This document shows positions 8,031 to 17,246 of a stretch of DNA of 64,000 nt, one piece after another (positions within the stretch are counted from its first letter, which is position 1; every line of letters starts with the position of its first letter). Origin of the DNA: Halorussus gelatinilyticus (lineage in GTDB: Archaea; Halobacteriota; Halobacteria; Halobacteriales; Haladaptataceae); NCBI RefSeq assembly GCF_023238445.1, contig NZ_CP096658.1, forward strand, positions 2,294,001-2,358,000, given 5' to 3'. The position numbers were made by a program, and so were the translations under genes. The notes beneath the pieces are model-generated. The model was not told the DNA's origin, searched no databases, and was given only the letters and a program-made list of their open reading frames with translations.

Positions 8031-9203
8031 TCAGAAACTGTTCTTTATCTTCTCGAAGAAGCCCTCCTCGACGCTGACCTCCTCGCCGCCCGCCTCGGCG
8101 AACTGTTCGAGGGCCTCCTTCTGCTCGTCGTTCAGGCTCTCGGGCGTGACGACCTGCACCTGCACGTAGAGGTCACCCTGTCCGCGCCGCCGCAGGCGGG
8201 GCATCCCCTTGCCCTGCAAGCGGAACGTCTCGCCGCTCTGGGTGCCCGCGGGCACGTCCATCTCGACGCTGCCGTCGAGGGTCGGAATCTCGACGGTGTC
8301 GCCGAACGTCGCCTGCGGGAACGAGATGGGTTCCTGCCTGCGGAGGTCGTCGCCGTCGCGCTCGAAGTCGGGGTGGTCCTCGATTTCGACCTCGATGAGG
8401 AGGTCGCCGTTGGGACCGCCGTTCGGGCCGGGCGCGCCCTCGCCCTCCATCTGGAGGCTCTGGCCCGACTGGATGCCCGCCGGGACTTCCACGGAGAGGG
8501 TAGCCTCCTTGCGGACCGTGCCGTCGCCGCCGCAGGTCGAACACGTCTCGGCGTAGATTTCGCCCTCGCCGCCGCACTGCCGACAGGTCTGGGTCTGCTG
8601 GACCCGGCCGAGCGGCGTCTGCTGGACCTGCGTGACCTGCCCGCGGCCGTTGCACTCCTGACACGTGTGGGAGTCGGTTCCCGGCGGGTGCCCCTCGCCG
8701 TCGCAGTCCTCACAGCGCTCGGGCCGGCGGACGCTGACCTGCTTCTGGACGCCCTCGTAGGCGTCTTCGAGGTCGATGGTCAGTCGCGTCCGGAGGTCTT
8801 GGCCCTTCTGGGGCCGGTTGGACTGGCGGCCGCCCGACCCGCCGCCGAAGAACTGCTCGAAGATGTCGCCCATGCCCCCGCCCATTCCGCCTTGGCCGCC
8901 CATCCCGCCGCCGAAGGGACCGCCGCCCATGCCGCCGCGACCGCCGCCCGACCCGCCGTCGAAGCCGCCGCGCTTCTCGGCCTGCTCGAAGCGGTCGTGG
9001 CCCATCTGGTCGTACGCCTGGCGCTTCTCGTCGTCGGTTAGCACTTCCTTGGCCTTCTTTACCTTCTTGAACTTCTCCTCGGCGTTCGGGTCGTCGCTCA
9101 CGTCGGGGTGATACTCCGTCGCCTTCTCGCGGTAAGCGTCCTTGATCTCGTCTTCGTCGGCGTCCCTGCTCACGCCGAGTACGTCGTAGAAGTCCTCGCT
9201 CAT
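8031..9203 (-). CDS. dnaJ: Chaperone protein DnaJ (Hsp40)
   Basis: Co-chaperone that stimulates DnaK ATPase and delivers substrates; 390 residues, full length. J-domain with HPD at 32-34; a Gly/Phe and Gly/Met-rich linker at about 78-125; four zinc-binding CxxCxGxG repeats (Cys164/167, 181/184, 207/210, 221/224); C-terminal substrate-binding domain to about 355; then a short tail ending 'EGFFEKIKNSF'. It lies downstream of dnaK on the same strand but 648 bases away, so it probably has its own promoter. Confidence 0.98.
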   Translation of the reverse strand: MSEDFYDVLGVSRDADEDEIKDAYREKATEYHPDVSDDPNAEEKFKKVKKAKEVLTDDEKRQAYDQMGHDRFEQAEKRGGFDGGSGGGRGGMGGGPFGGGMGGQGGMGGGMGDIFEQFFGGGSGGRQSNRPQKGQDLRTRLTIDLEDAYEGVQKQVSVRRPERCEDCDGEGHPPGTDSHTCQECNGRGQVTQVQQTPLGRVQQTQTCRQCGGEGEIYAETCSTCGGDGTVRKEATLSVEVPAGIQSGQSLQMEGEGAPGPNGGPNGDLLIEVEIEDHPDFERDGDDLRRQEPISFPQATFGDTVEIPTLDGSVEMDVPAGTQSGETFRLQGKGMPRLRRRGQGDLYVQVQVVTPESLNDEQKEALEQFAEAGGEEVSVEEGFFEKIKNSF

Positions 9204-9397
9204 TCGTTATCCGCGTATAATCGACTGGGCTACTTGAAGGGAACGGGTTTCTACGAACTCACCGCGAAGCGACCAGTCGGCGAGCGTCGCGGTTCCACGT
9301 CGGACCTCGCATTCGTCTACTCGACCGAGGAACACCCAGAGATAGATAAAATTTGTCTTCCTTCAGATTGAAAGTATGCGTGGGTGATAGACAATTA

Positions 9398-9606
9398 ATG
9401 TCAAACGACTCACCGTCACGCTCGTACTCGCACTGTGCCTCGTCACTGCTGGCAGTGGCGGCGTCTCCGCCGCTGACGCCGGTACTGACGACTGCATGCC
9501 CGCGCAGGGCACTTCGGTCACTACGCAGTCCGACGTGGGAACGCAAGGCTGTACTGCACCCATCTGCGGAAGTTGGTGTTACGACTCGGTCGCCACCGAA
9601 CCGTAG
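9398..9606 (+). pseudogene. Broken gene for a small secreted Cys-containing peptide
   Basis: Reading from base 9400 gives a textbook secretory signal: Lys-Arg, then 'LTVTLVLALCLVTAG', then an 'GVSA' cleavage site. A short mature part of about 45 residues follows with four cysteines (in DDCM, QGCT, PICG, SWCY) and a TAG stop at 9604-9606. No start codon exists in this frame: an in-frame TAG sits at 9388-9390 and the first codon after it that could be the N-terminus reads GTC. An ATG at 9398-9400 is out of register; removing the two bases TC at 9401-9402 would restore ATG AAA CGA. This looks like a recent 2-base insertion that silenced a secreted peptide gene, or a sequencing error. Family unknown. 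Confidence 0.55.
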
Positions 9607-9851
9607 TCGCGCGATACAGAACGCTTTTTCGTACGTCCGGTAGCGTCGTCCAGTCCCGCAGAATTGGCCCGAGTACAGCCGAAACCGACCCAATAGCGGA
9701 ACGACCGTCCGGGTCGCCGAAATCCTCCCGGACGCTCTCGATACCACGAGCTATCTGGTTTTTACGGAACGCCGTCCATGCCGCCGTCGCCCGCTGGTCG
9801 GAAAAAAGTTCAATCCGAAAACGATTCCAGAAGAGCAGACGACTCTCGTCG
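9607..9851. other. Intergenic region between dnaK 3' end and secreted-peptide remnant
   Basis: No gene with a start codon is seen. The minus strand carries an uninterrupted start-less frame (about 9521-9860) with only moderate G/C bias at third positions; it overlaps the peptide remnant on the other strand and is not called. Confidence 0.4.
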
Positions 9852-11771
9852 CTACTCCTCGTCGTCTACGTCCTCGAAGTCGGCGTCCACGTACTCGTCG
9901 TCTTCGCCGCCTGCACCGCCAGGTCCGGCCTGCCCGCCCATGCCGCCGGGTCCGGCACCTGCCGCACCGCCGGGGCCTGCGCCGCCCGGTCCCGCACCGG
10001 CACCTGCACCGCCTGCACCGGCTTGGGCCTGCTGCTGGTACATTTGCTTGCCGATCTCCTGTAGCGCGTCGCTCAGGCTCTCGGTCGCGTCTTCGAGGTC
10101 CTCCTTCGTGGCGTCCTCGTCGCCGAGGACGTCGCGGACGTTCTCGATTTCGGCTTCGATGTCGGCTTCGAGGTCGTCGTCCACGTTCTCCTCGTTCTCT
10201 TCGAGGAGGGTCTCGGCGCGTTGGATGGCGCTCTCGGCCTCGTTGCGGGCCTCGATGCGCTCGCGGCGCTGCTGGTCTTCCTCTTGGTGCTTCTCGGCTT
10301 CCTCCTGCATCTCCTCGATCTGCTCGTCGGAGAGGCCAGCACCGCCCTCGATGGTGATCTCCTCGGAGTTACCCGAGCCTTGGTCCTCGGCCGTGACGTT
10401 GACGATACCGTTCTCGTCGATGTTGAACCCGACCTCGATTTGGGGCGTTCCGGCCGGCGCGGGCGGGATGCCCGTCAGCTGGAACTCGCCGAGCAGTTCG
10501 TTCTCTTCGGCGATTTCGCGCTCGCCCTGGAAGACGCGGACCTGCACGGAGGTCTGGTTGTCCGCGGCCGTGGTGAACACCTTCGACTCCTCGGTCGGGA
10601 TGGTGGTGTTCTTGTCGATGAGTCGCTCGAAGAGACCGCCCTTGACTTCGATACCGAGCGAGAGCGGCGTCACGTCGAGCAGAACGATGTCGTCCACGTC
10701 GCCCGACAGAACGCCGCCCTGAATCGCCGCGCCCAGCGAGACGGCCTCGTCGGGGTTGACGTTCTTCTTCGGCTCTTGGCCGGTCATCTCCTCGACCTTC
10801 TCCTGGACTTGGGGCATCCGGGTCGAACCGCCGACCAGAATCACTTCGTCGATGTCGGACTTGGAGTAGTCCGCGTCTTCGAGCGCCTGCTCGGTCGGGC
10901 CGACGGTGCGCTCGATGAGGTCGGAGGTGAGGCTCTCGAACTTCGCGCGGGTGATGCTCTGTTCGAGGTGGACCGGTCCCTCGTCGGTCGCGGTGATGAA
11001 CGGGAGGTTGACGTCGGTCTCCTTCCGCGAGGAGAGTTCGATCTTGGCCTCTTCGGCCGCGTCCTTCAGGCGCTGGAGGGCCTGTCGGTCCTCGCGGAGG
11101 TCGATGTTGTGGTCGTTCTCGAACTCGTCGGCGAGGTAGTCGATGATTGCTTCGTCCCAGTCGTCACCGCCGAGGTCGTTGTCGCCGTTCGTGGCGACGA
11201 CCTCGTAGACGCCCCCGCCCAGGTCGAGGATGGAGACGTCGAAGGTGCCACCGCCGAGGTCGTAGACGAGGACGGTCTGGTCGGACTCGTCGTCCAGTCC
11301 GTACGCCATCGACGCGGCAGTCGGCTCGTTGACGATGCGCTCGACCTCGAAGCCGGCGATTTCGCCGGCGTCCTTGGTCGCCTGGCGCTGCTTGTCGTTG
11401 AAGTAGGCGGGGACCGTGATGACCGCCTTCTCCACGTCGTCGCCGAGGTACTCCTCGGCGTCGCGCTTGATTTTCTGAAGAATCATCGCCGAAATCTGCT
11501 CGGGCGTGTACTCCTCGCCGTCGATTTCGACGGTGTAGTCCTCCTCGCCCATGTGGCGCTTGATGGACTGAATCGTGCGCTCGGGGTTCTGGACCGCCTG
11601 GTTCTTGGCGGGTTTCCCGACGAGACGCTCGCCGTCGTCGAAGGCGACGACCGAGGGCGTGGTTCGCTCGCCCTCGCTGTTGACGATAATCTCCGGGTCG
11701 CCGCCCTCCATGACCGCGAACGCGCTGTTCGTGGTACCGAGGTCGATGCCCAGAATCTTGTTGCTCGCCAT
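9852..11771 (-). CDS. dnaK: Molecular chaperone DnaK (Hsp70)
   Basis: ATP-driven protein-folding chaperone, 639 residues, full length. Seen: N-terminal phosphate-1 motif 'GIDLGTTNS', '[12 protein letters not shown]' phosphate-2, '[11 protein letters not shown]' adenosine motif, the interdomain linker '[13 protein letters not shown]', substrate-binding beta domain, helical lid, and a Gly/Ala/Met-rich tail followed by an acidic end '[11 protein letters not shown]'. The gene order grpE - dnaK - dnaJ is that of the haloarchaeal Hsp70 cluster. A strong TATA box about 125 bases upstream suggests a long leader or a regulated heat-shock promoter. Confidence 0.99.
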   Translation of the reverse strand: MASNKILGIDLGTTNSAFAVMEGGDPEIIVNSEGERTTPSVVAFDDGERLVGKPAKNQAVQNPERTIQSIKRHMGEEDYTVEIDGEEYTPEQISAMILQKIKRDAEEYLGDDVEKAVITVPAYFNDKQRQATKDAGEIAGFEVERIVNEPTAASMAYGLDDESDQTVLVYDLGGGTFDVSILDLGGGVYEVVATNGDNDLGGDDWDEAIIDYLADEFENDHNIDLREDRQALQRLKDAAEEAKIELSSRKETDVNLPFITATDEGPVHLEQSITRAKFESLTSDLIERTVGPTEQALEDADYSKSDIDEVILVGGSTRMPQVQEKVEEMTGQEPKKNVNPDEAVSLGAAIQGGVLSGDVDDIVLLDVTPLSLGIEVKGGLFERLIDKNTTIPTEESKVFTTAADNQTSVQVRVFQGEREIAEENELLGEFQLTGIPPAPAGTPQIEVGFNIDENGIVNVTAEDQGSGNSEEITIEGGAGLSDEQIEEMQEEAEKHQEEDQQRRERIEARNEAESAIQRAETLLEENEENVDDDLEADIEAEIENVRDVLGDEDATKEDLEDATESLSDALQEIGKQMYQQQAQAGAGGAGAGAGPGGAGPGGAAGAGPGGMGGQAGPGGAGGEDDEYVDADFEDVDDEE

Positions 11772-11891
11772 CTTGTTCGATACGTTGCGGGTTCTTCCGT
11801 TTAAGCCTTGCTAGTCTCGGCGTACGGCTTCACAGCCGCAACTCGCCGCCCTCTCGCGGTTTCGAATCTTCCCTGTGCCCGTGAATGACAT

Positions 11892-11903
11892 ACTTATATA
11901 TCG
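11892..11903 (-). promoter_or_regulatory. TATA box of dnaK
   Basis: On the minus strand the sequence reads CGATATATAAGT, an almost perfect archaeal TATA box with purine-rich flanks, inside the 192-base grpE-dnaK gap. A start site about 25 bases downstream would leave a leader of roughly 95 bases before dnaK. It implies that dnaK can be transcribed independently of grpE. Confidence 0.65.
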
Positions 11904-11963
11904 GACCGCAATTCTACTCGTCGGCGAGAACGGTGATTCGAAGGCCGGTGGCTCGCGGGTCGG

Positions 11964-12620
11964 TCACTCCCCGTTACCGCCGTCGCTGACCGTCACCTGC
12001 GCGGCCCGGAGGACCTTCTCGCCCATCTCGTAGCCGGGTTGGTAGACGTCGGCGACGGTGCCCTCCGGCTGGTCGCTCTCGACCTGCATCATCACCTCGT
12101 GGCGCTGGGGGTCGGTCTCGGTGCCGGGTTCGGGCGCTATCTCTTCGACGTTCTCGTCGTCGAACACGCGGTCGAGTTCCTTCAGCGTCATCTCGACCCC
12201 CTCCTTCAGGCTCTCGACGTTCTCGTGGTCGTCCTCGACGGCGCGTTTGAGATTGTCGCGCACGTCCAGCAGGTTCTCCACGAGGTCCTCGGTCGCGCGG
12301 TCTTTCATCTGCTCTTGGCGCTTCTTCGCTCGCTTCTTGTAGTTCTGGAAGTCCGCGCGGTTGCGCTTGAGTTTGGATTCGAGGTCGTCGGCGCGCTCCT
12401 CGGCCCCCCGCTTGTCGGCTTCGAGTTGGGCGAGGTGGCCTTCGAGGTCGGTGGCGAGTTCGGCGTCCTGCGCGGCGACCTCTGCGACGAGTTGCGTGCT
12501 GTCCGGGCCGAGGTGGTCGGTCTCGGCCCGTTCGTCGCCTTCCTCGGCGTCCGCGTCCTGAGTAGCCTCGGTCTCCTCGGCGTCCTCTCGCACCTGCTCG
12601 GTGGCTTCCTCGTCGGTCAT
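11964..12620 (-). CDS. grpE: Nucleotide exchange factor GrpE
   Basis: ADP/ATP exchange factor for DnaK, 218 residues. An acidic disordered N-terminus (Glu/Asp/Thr-rich, residues 1-45) is followed by a long coiled coil (about 50-125, 'LVAEVAAQDAELATDLEGHLAQLEADK' style heptads). The beta domain follows, with the family hallmark 'RHEVMMQVESDQPEGTVADVYQPGYEMGEKVLRAAQVTVSDG'-like end. The start is ATG 12620 (MTDEEATEQ); ATG 12629 in the same frame would add three residues. It lies 192 bases upstream of dnaK. Confidence 0.97.
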   Translation of the reverse strand: MTDEEATEQVREDAEETEATQDADAEEGDERAETDHLGPDSTQLVAEVAAQDAELATDLEGHLAQLEADKRGAEERADDLESKLKRNRADFQNYKKRAKKRQEQMKDRATEDLVENLLDVRDNLKRAVEDDHENVESLKEGVEMTLKELDRVFDDENVEEIAPEPGTETDPQRHEVMMQVESDQPEGTVADVYQPGYEMGEKVLRAAQVTVSDGGNGE

Positions 12621-12697
12621 ACGAGACACAAACGGTTGGGCGCGTTTAAGGATTCAGAAACCGGACCGGGGACGGAGTTCGTCGGTCGAACTGCGGG

Positions 12698-13156
12698 TCA
12701 GGACTCCATCACGCCCCGCCGCTCGAACGCCGCCCGAATCTCCTCGCTCACGCCCAACTCCGCCAACTCGTCGGCGACGTCTATCTCCGCGAACATCTCC
12801 CCGCCTTTCGGCGTCTTCTTCAGGTTGTTCACGTGGTAGAGGTACGACAGGCGGAGCAACCAGATTGCCTGCTCCACGCCGTCGTCGTCCTTCACGTAAC
12901 GCGTCGTCCACCCCGACTCCGGGACGACGTGATGTTCCTCGGTCTTGCCCTCCTCGACGAGGGCGTCGCGCAGGCGCTTGGTGAACGGCACGTCCACGAT
13001 ACCCCAGCGGTGGACGTGCCCCACCTCGCGCGGCCCGAGCGTGAACTCCCGACCCTCGAACCGGTGTTCGTTGGTGTTGACGTGGGGCCACGCGGCGACT
13101 TCCTCGATGATTCGGTCCACGAGTCGCGCCGCCCGACGCTTGTCTTGGTCCCCCAT
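12698..13156 (-). CDS. DUF5519 (luciferase-like domain) family protein
   Basis: A 152-residue soluble protein. The middle part has the DUF5519 pattern: 'EFTLGPREVGHVHRWGIVDVPF', then 'VVPESGWTTRYVKDDDGVEQAIWLLRLSYLY'. Halophilic members of this family are small and uncharacterised despite the luciferase name. It ends 78 bases upstream of grpE on the same strand. Family call is from memory of the motif, function unknown. Confidence 0.7.
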   Translation of the reverse strand: MGDQDKRRAARLVDRIIEEVAAWPHVNTNEHRFEGREFTLGPREVGHVHRWGIVDVPFTKRLRDALVEEGKTEEHHVVPESGWTTRYVKDDDGVEQAIWLLRLSYLYHVNNLKKTPKGGEMFAEIDVADELAELGVSEEIRAAFERRGVMES

Positions 13157-13274
13157 AGTCCTATCAGAGCAACGCCGTCTGGAAACTTAATCTACCTGCC
13201 CGACTCTCGTGGAACGTAGGCGTGGCGTATCTTCTCCGCGAGACGTCGAACCGACCGCCGACCGACGGCAAGCC

Positions 13275-13282
13275 GTTTATGT
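13275..13282 (+). promoter_or_regulatory. TATA-like box fixing the XPB start
   Basis: GTTTATGT lies 27-34 bases before the GTG at 13309, the spacing expected for a leaderless haloarchaeal mRNA. This favours GTG 13309 over the upstream in-frame ATGs at 13222 and 13279, which would lie at or before the promoter. Confidence 0.5.
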
Positions 13283-13308
13283 CCCGCCGGCACCGAGAGG
13301 CGACCAAC

Positions 13309-14646
13309 GTGGCCGACGCGACGCTGACCTTCGAGGAAGGGACCGTCCGCGTAGAGAGCGACGCCGACCTCCCGCACGCCGAGACCGACGCGCGCTCGAA
13401 GACCCAGCGAGCGCCCGGTTTCCGGTACGCCGCGCTCCGCGAGGCGCTGGACCGGCGGGGAATCGACTACGAGGATTCGGTCCTCGACGCGCCCGACCTG
13501 CCCGACGTGGTCTCGACCTACGAACTCCGCGAGTACCAGCGCGACGCGCTCGCGGCGTGGGACGACGCGGGGCGGCGGGGCGTCCTCGAACTCCCGACCG
13601 GGAGCGGGAAGACCGTCATCGGGCTGAAAGCCATCGAGGAGTTGCAGACCGCGACGCTCGTCGTCGTGCCGACAATCGACCTGCTGGAGCAGTGGCGCGG
13701 CGAGTTGGAGTCGGAGTTCGGCGTCCCCGTCGGGCAGTTGGGCGGCGGCGAGCAGACCGTCGAGGCCATCACCGTCTCGACCTACGACTCGGCGTACCTC
13801 CGGGCCGACGAGTTGGGCGACCGGTTCGGACTCGCCGTCTTCGACGAGGTCCACCACCTCGGCGGCGAGGGCTACCGCGACATCGCGCGACTGCTCGCCG
13901 CGCCCGCTCGGATGGGCCTGACCGCGACGTTCGAGCGCCCGGACGGCGCACACGAGGTCGTCGCCCAACTCGTCGGCGAACGCGTCTACGCCATCGACCC
14001 CGACGAACTCGCGGGCGACCACCTCGCGCCCTACGACATCAAGCGCCTCGAAGTCGAGTTGACGCCCGCGGAGCGCGAGCGCTACGAGGAAGCCAACGAG
14101 GTGTTCACCGACTACCTCGCGACCTCGAACATCCGGATGCAGAGCGGGAGCGACTACCGGGAACTCGTCAAGCGCTCCGGGTCGGACCCCCGAGCGCGCG
14201 AGGCCCTGCTCGCCAAACAGCGCGCCCGCGAGGTGATGATGAACAGCGAAGGGAAGGTCGAGGCGCTCGAATCCGTCCTCGCGGACCACCGCGACGACCG
14301 GGTCATCGTCTTCACCGCGCACAACGACCTCGTGTATCGCCTCTCGGAGCGATTTCTCCTCCCGGCCATCACCCACCAGACCGGCGCGGCCGAGCGGCGC
14401 GAAATTCTGGGCAGGTTCCGCGACGGCGACTACTCGCGCATCGTCACCTCGAACGTGCTGGACGAGGGCGTGGACGTCCCCGACGCGAACGTCGCGGTCG
14501 TCCTCTCGGGGAGCGGGAGCGAGCGCGAGTTCACCCAGCGCCTCGGTCGCATCCTCCGACCGACCGAGGACGACCGGCCGGCCCTCCTGTACGAGGTCGT
14601 CAGCGCCGAGACCGCAGAAGAGCGCGTGGCGGAGCGACGGCGGTAA
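13309..14646 (+). CDS. xpb: XPB/Rad25-family DNA repair helicase
   Basis: Superfamily 2 DNA helicase of 445 residues, ATP-dependent 3'-5' unwinding in nucleotide excision repair-like processes. Walker A 'LPTGSGKT' (Lys101); the DEAD-box variant 'DEVHH' (179-183), typical of XPB; motif III 'GLTATFERPDG'; motif VI 'QRLGRILRP'. A short N-terminal damage-recognition-like domain (residues 1-75) precedes the helicase core. The start is GTG 13309, chosen from the TATA box position. The Bax1 nuclease, its usual partner, is encoded on the same strand at 15141, separated here by an opposing lipoprotein gene. Confidence 0.93.
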   Translation: MADATLTFEEGTVRVESDADLPHAETDARSKTQRAPGFRYAALREALDRRGIDYEDSVLDAPDLPDVVSTYELREYQRDALAAWDDAGRRGVLELPTGSGKTVIGLKAIEELQTATLVVVPTIDLLEQWRGELESEFGVPVGQLGGGEQTVEAITVSTYDSAYLRADELGDRFGLAVFDEVHHLGGEGYRDIARLLAAPARMGLTATFERPDGAHEVVAQLVGERVYAIDPDELAGDHLAPYDIKRLEVELTPAERERYEEANEVFTDYLATSNIRMQSGSDYRELVKRSGSDPRAREALLAKQRAREVMMNSEGKVEALESVLADHRDDRVIVFTAHNDLVYRLSERFLLPAITHQTGAAERREILGRFRDGDYSRIVTSNVLDEGVDVPDANVAVVLSGSGSEREFTQRLGRILRPTEDDRPALLYEVVSAETAEERVAERRR

Positions 14647-14649
14647 GCG

Positions 14650-15063
14650 CTACTCGTCCAAGTCCCGAATGTCCGAGTTGATGGAGCCTTTGCGCACGAA
14701 CTGGTCGTAGGTGAACTCGAACTCGACGGTGACGGTCTCCGTCTCGCCAGCGGCGACCGTCACCGGGACCTTCTCGCGGGTCGCGTCGGTGGCGGCGGTC
14801 CCGTCGTCGGCGGTCTCGTTGCCCGAGGCGGACTCGGCCGCGGTGACGGTCAGGTAGAGGGTGCCCGACCCCTTCGCGTCGCCCGAATTCTCGACCGTGG
14901 CCTCCACGACCAGCGCGCCGGACTCGCCCTCGCGGATGTTGGTCTTCACTACCTTCAGCGCGGGTCGGGGTTCGTCGCCGCCGCCCGCGCATCCGGCGAG
15001 GAGGGAGAGACCGCCGGTCGCGCCGACGAGCGCACCGTTTCGTACCATCTCGCGCCTTCGCAT
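14650..15063 (-). CDS. Putative lipoprotein
   Basis: A 137-residue exported protein. The N-terminus 'MRRREMVRNG' with a hydrophobic Gly/Ala/Leu segment and lipobox LAGC (Cys25) indicates a lipid-anchored, probably Tat-exported protein, as is common in haloarchaea. The remainder resembles a small immunoglobulin-like/FxLYD domain: 'VEATVENSGDAKGSGTLYLTVTA' and 'VPVTVAAGETETVTVEFEF'. It converges with xpb, the two stop codons being three bases apart, and separates xpb from bax1. Function unknown. Confidence 0.85.
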   Translation of the reverse strand: MRRREMVRNGALVGATGGLSLLAGCAGGGDEPRPALKVVKTNIREGESGALVVEATVENSGDAKGSGTLYLTVTAAESASGNETADDGTAATDATREKVPVTVAAGETETVTVEFEFTYDQFVRKGSINSDIRDLDE

Positions 15064-15140
15064 ACGCGGGAGTCCGAGGCCACCGGAATGAGTCTTCTGT
15101 TGTCCGACCGTTTTTGTACGCCCCGGCCCTCTCTCCCGGT

Positions 15141-16688
15141 ATGCTCACCAAGGACCTGCTTCGCGTCTCCAGAGCCGGCGGGGGCTACGCGCCCCGGTTC
15201 GCCGGGCGGGAACACCGGCCGCTGGCCGCGCGGGTCCTCGGCACGTTTCAGGGCCACGTCGGCGAACCCAGAAGCGACCTCGATTCGGCGCTCGCGGACC
15301 TCGAAGGCGAGGCCGACCACTTCAAGCTGGTCCGTGGGTTCGCCAAACTCCTCGACCGCGAGGCGGTCTTCGAGACCCGCGCTCCGGTCCCGCCCGAGCG
15401 CGCCCGCCGGACCGCTTTCGAGGCCGCCGAGCAGGTCGGCGTCGTCTCCGAAGCCGAACGCGACGAGGCACTCGGGCGCGCCGGCGACCGCCTCGCCGCC
15501 GACCCCGACGACGTCGCCGGCTCGCTGTACGCCGACTTGGACGAGCGACAGGTCCTCGCGGCGTTCGAGGCGCGCTGGGACCCCGACCAACTGCTCGCGC
15601 AGTACAACCTGTCGCTGGCCCAGACCGCGCTGTTCGACGCGACCGAACTCCGGGTCCGCACCTCCGACCCGAAGGCGCTCGTCTCGGCGGTCAAGCGCCT
15701 GCGCCTGATGTACGAGATTCGGAAGGAAGGCGACGGAGACGGGAACGGCGGACGCGAAACGGCCCTCTCCGAGCGCGAGGTCGTCGTCACGGGTCCCGAC
15801 GCGCTCTTCCGCTCGACGCGGCGCTACGGCACCCGGTTCGCGCGCTTGCTCCGGACCGTCGCCAAGGCCGACTCGTGGACGCTCTCGGCGACCATCGACG
15901 ACCACGGCACCGAACGCACGCTCTCGCTGTCGGACGCCGACCCGGTTCGCGTGCCGGGCGTCGAACCGGTCGCGGACGTGACCTTCGACAGCGGCGTCGA
16001 GGCCGACTTCGCCGCCAGATTCGAGTCGCTGGACTCCGACTGGGAGCTGACGCGCGAACCCGAACCGCTCGAAACCGGCGCGCGGGTGATGATTCCGGAC
16101 TTCGCGTTCGACTACCGCCACGCCGACTTCCGGGTCTTCTTCGAGGTCATGGGGTTCTGGACGCCCGAGTACGTCGAGAAGAAGCTCTCGCAGCTCGAAA
16201 CCGTCGAGGACGTGGAGATGGTGGTCGCGGTGGACGAGAGCCTCGGCGTCGGCGAGGAGATCGCCGCCCGCGACCACCGCGCGATTCCGTACTCCGGGAC
16301 GATTCGGCTCAAGGACGTGCGCGACGCACTCCGGCGTTACGAGGACGAGTTGGTCGCCGAGAACGCCGCGGACCTGCCCGACGAACTCGCCCCGGCGGCC
16401 GACGCGATTTCGCTCGCCGCGCTCGCCGACGAGCGCGGCGTCAGCGAGGACGCCATCGAGGAGAAATCGTTCCCGGACCACGAACTCGTCGGGCGGACGC
16501 TCGTCCGGCCCGCCGTCTTGGACGCGCTCCGCGAGGAAATCGAGGCCGGGATGACGTTCTCGGCGGCCGAGGACGCGCTGGCGAGTCGCGGCATCGAGGA
16601 CGCGAGCGCGGTCCTCTCGGAACTGGGGTTCGCCGTCGAGTGGGAGGGGCTGAGCGGCGGCACCGTGCGGGAGAAAGAGAGCGCGTAG
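15141..16688 (+). CDS. bax1: Bax1-type nuclease (DUF790 family)
   Basis: A 515-residue protein of the DUF790 family, known in archaea as Bax1, a structure-specific nuclease that binds XPB. Start 'MLTKDLLRVSRAGGGYAPRF' is characteristic. The C-terminal half holds the PD-(D/E)XK-like segment 'MIPDFAFDYRHADFRVFFEVMGFWTPEYVEKKL', where Asp, Glu and Lys are placed as in restriction-endonuclease folds. ATG 15141 is preferred over ATG 15114 because a T-rich TATA-like element GTTTTTGTAC (15109-15118) lies about 25 bases upstream. It works with the helicase encoded at 13309-14646. Confidence 0.92.
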   Translation: MLTKDLLRVSRAGGGYAPRFAGREHRPLAARVLGTFQGHVGEPRSDLDSALADLEGEADHFKLVRGFAKLLDREAVFETRAPVPPERARRTAFEAAEQVGVVSEAERDEALGRAGDRLAADPDDVAGSLYADLDERQVLAAFEARWDPDQLLAQYNLSLAQTALFDATELRVRTSDPKALVSAVKRLRLMYEIRKEGDGDGNGGRETALSEREVVVTGPDALFRSTRRYGTRFARLLRTVAKADSWTLSATIDDHGTERTLSLSDADPVRVPGVEPVADVTFDSGVEADFAARFESLDSDWELTREPEPLETGARVMIPDFAFDYRHADFRVFFEVMGFWTPEYVEKKLSQLETVEDVEMVVAVDESLGVGEEIAARDHRAIPYSGTIRLKDVRDALRRYEDELVAENAADLPDELAPAADAISLAALADERGVSEDAIEEKSFPDHELVGRTLVRPAVLDALREEIEAGMTFSAAEDALASRGIEDASAVLSELGFAVEWEGLSGGTVREKESA

Positions 16689-16715
16689 TGCGAATCGAGC
16701 GACGGGGAAACCGGC

Positions 16716-17246
16716 TCAGAGGTCGCGCTGGCGACCCTTCGGCACCGGACTCTTGAGTTCGCCGTGGACGAACAGACCCACGCCGAGCGGTTCGAGTTCG
16801 CCGGCGAGTTCGTGGGCGGCGACCAGATACCCCCAGTCGCCGTCCCAGTCGAGTTCCTGGTCCTCGCCGCTGACGAACCGCCGGGCCTGCTCGCGGGTGA
16901 GTTCCACGACGTTCTCGCTCGCCTCGCGGCCGAACCGCTGGACCGCGTTCGTCGTCGGCTTCCAGTGTTCTTGGCGCGTCCGGAGGAACTTCATCCCGAG
17001 GGCTTCGATGCGGATGGGCGAGGCGACGTCGCCGCGGAGAATCCAGATTTTGCCCTTGCCCTTCTCCCAGAAGGTGTACTCCTCGAAGCTCTCGGGCGGA
17101 ATTGCGAATCGCTGGTCCCACCAGTCCAGCACCTCCTCGCGGGTTGCGCGCCCCTCGACCTCCCGGTCGTCGGCCGTCGCCGGCAGGCGGTCGAACCGCT
17201 GGCCGTCGTTGGTCGGGGAGTCTCCCGTCCGTCCGTCGTCGCTCAT
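16716..17246 (-). CDS. PUA-like RNA-binding protein linked to RNA m5C methyltransferase
   Basis: A 176-residue protein whose start codon overlaps the stop of the NOL1/NOP2/sun methyltransferase gene (ATGA-type coupling), so the two are translated together. The sequence follows the pattern of the PUA-like domain found at the C-terminus of RsmF/Nop2-type methyltransferases: 'IWILRGDVASPIRIEALGMKFLRTRQEHWKPTTNAVQRFG' and 'VGLFVHGELKSPVPKGRQRDL'. In haloarchaea this domain is encoded as a separate small gene. It probably helps the methyltransferase bind tRNA or rRNA. The first 40 residues are a disordered acidic leader. Confidence 0.8.
   Translation of the reverse strand: MSDDGRTGDSPTNDGQRFDRLPATADDREVEGRATREEVLDWWDQRFAIPPESFEEYTFWEKGKGKIWILRGDVASPIRIEALGMKFLRTRQEHWKPTTNAVQRFGREASENVVELTREQARRFVSGEDQELDWDGDWGYLVAAHELAGELEPLGVGLFVHGELKSPVPKGRQRDL

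Noticed and set aside
9521-9860. Start-less minus-strand frame with a protein-like translation between dnaK and the peptide remnant
   Set aside because: No ATG/GTG start, only moderate third-position bias, and overlap with the signal-peptide frame on the other strand.
10221-11804. 527-codon open frame opposite dnaK
   Set aside because: Antisense shadow; composition rich in Val/Leu/Asp/Arg produced by the dnaK codon pattern.
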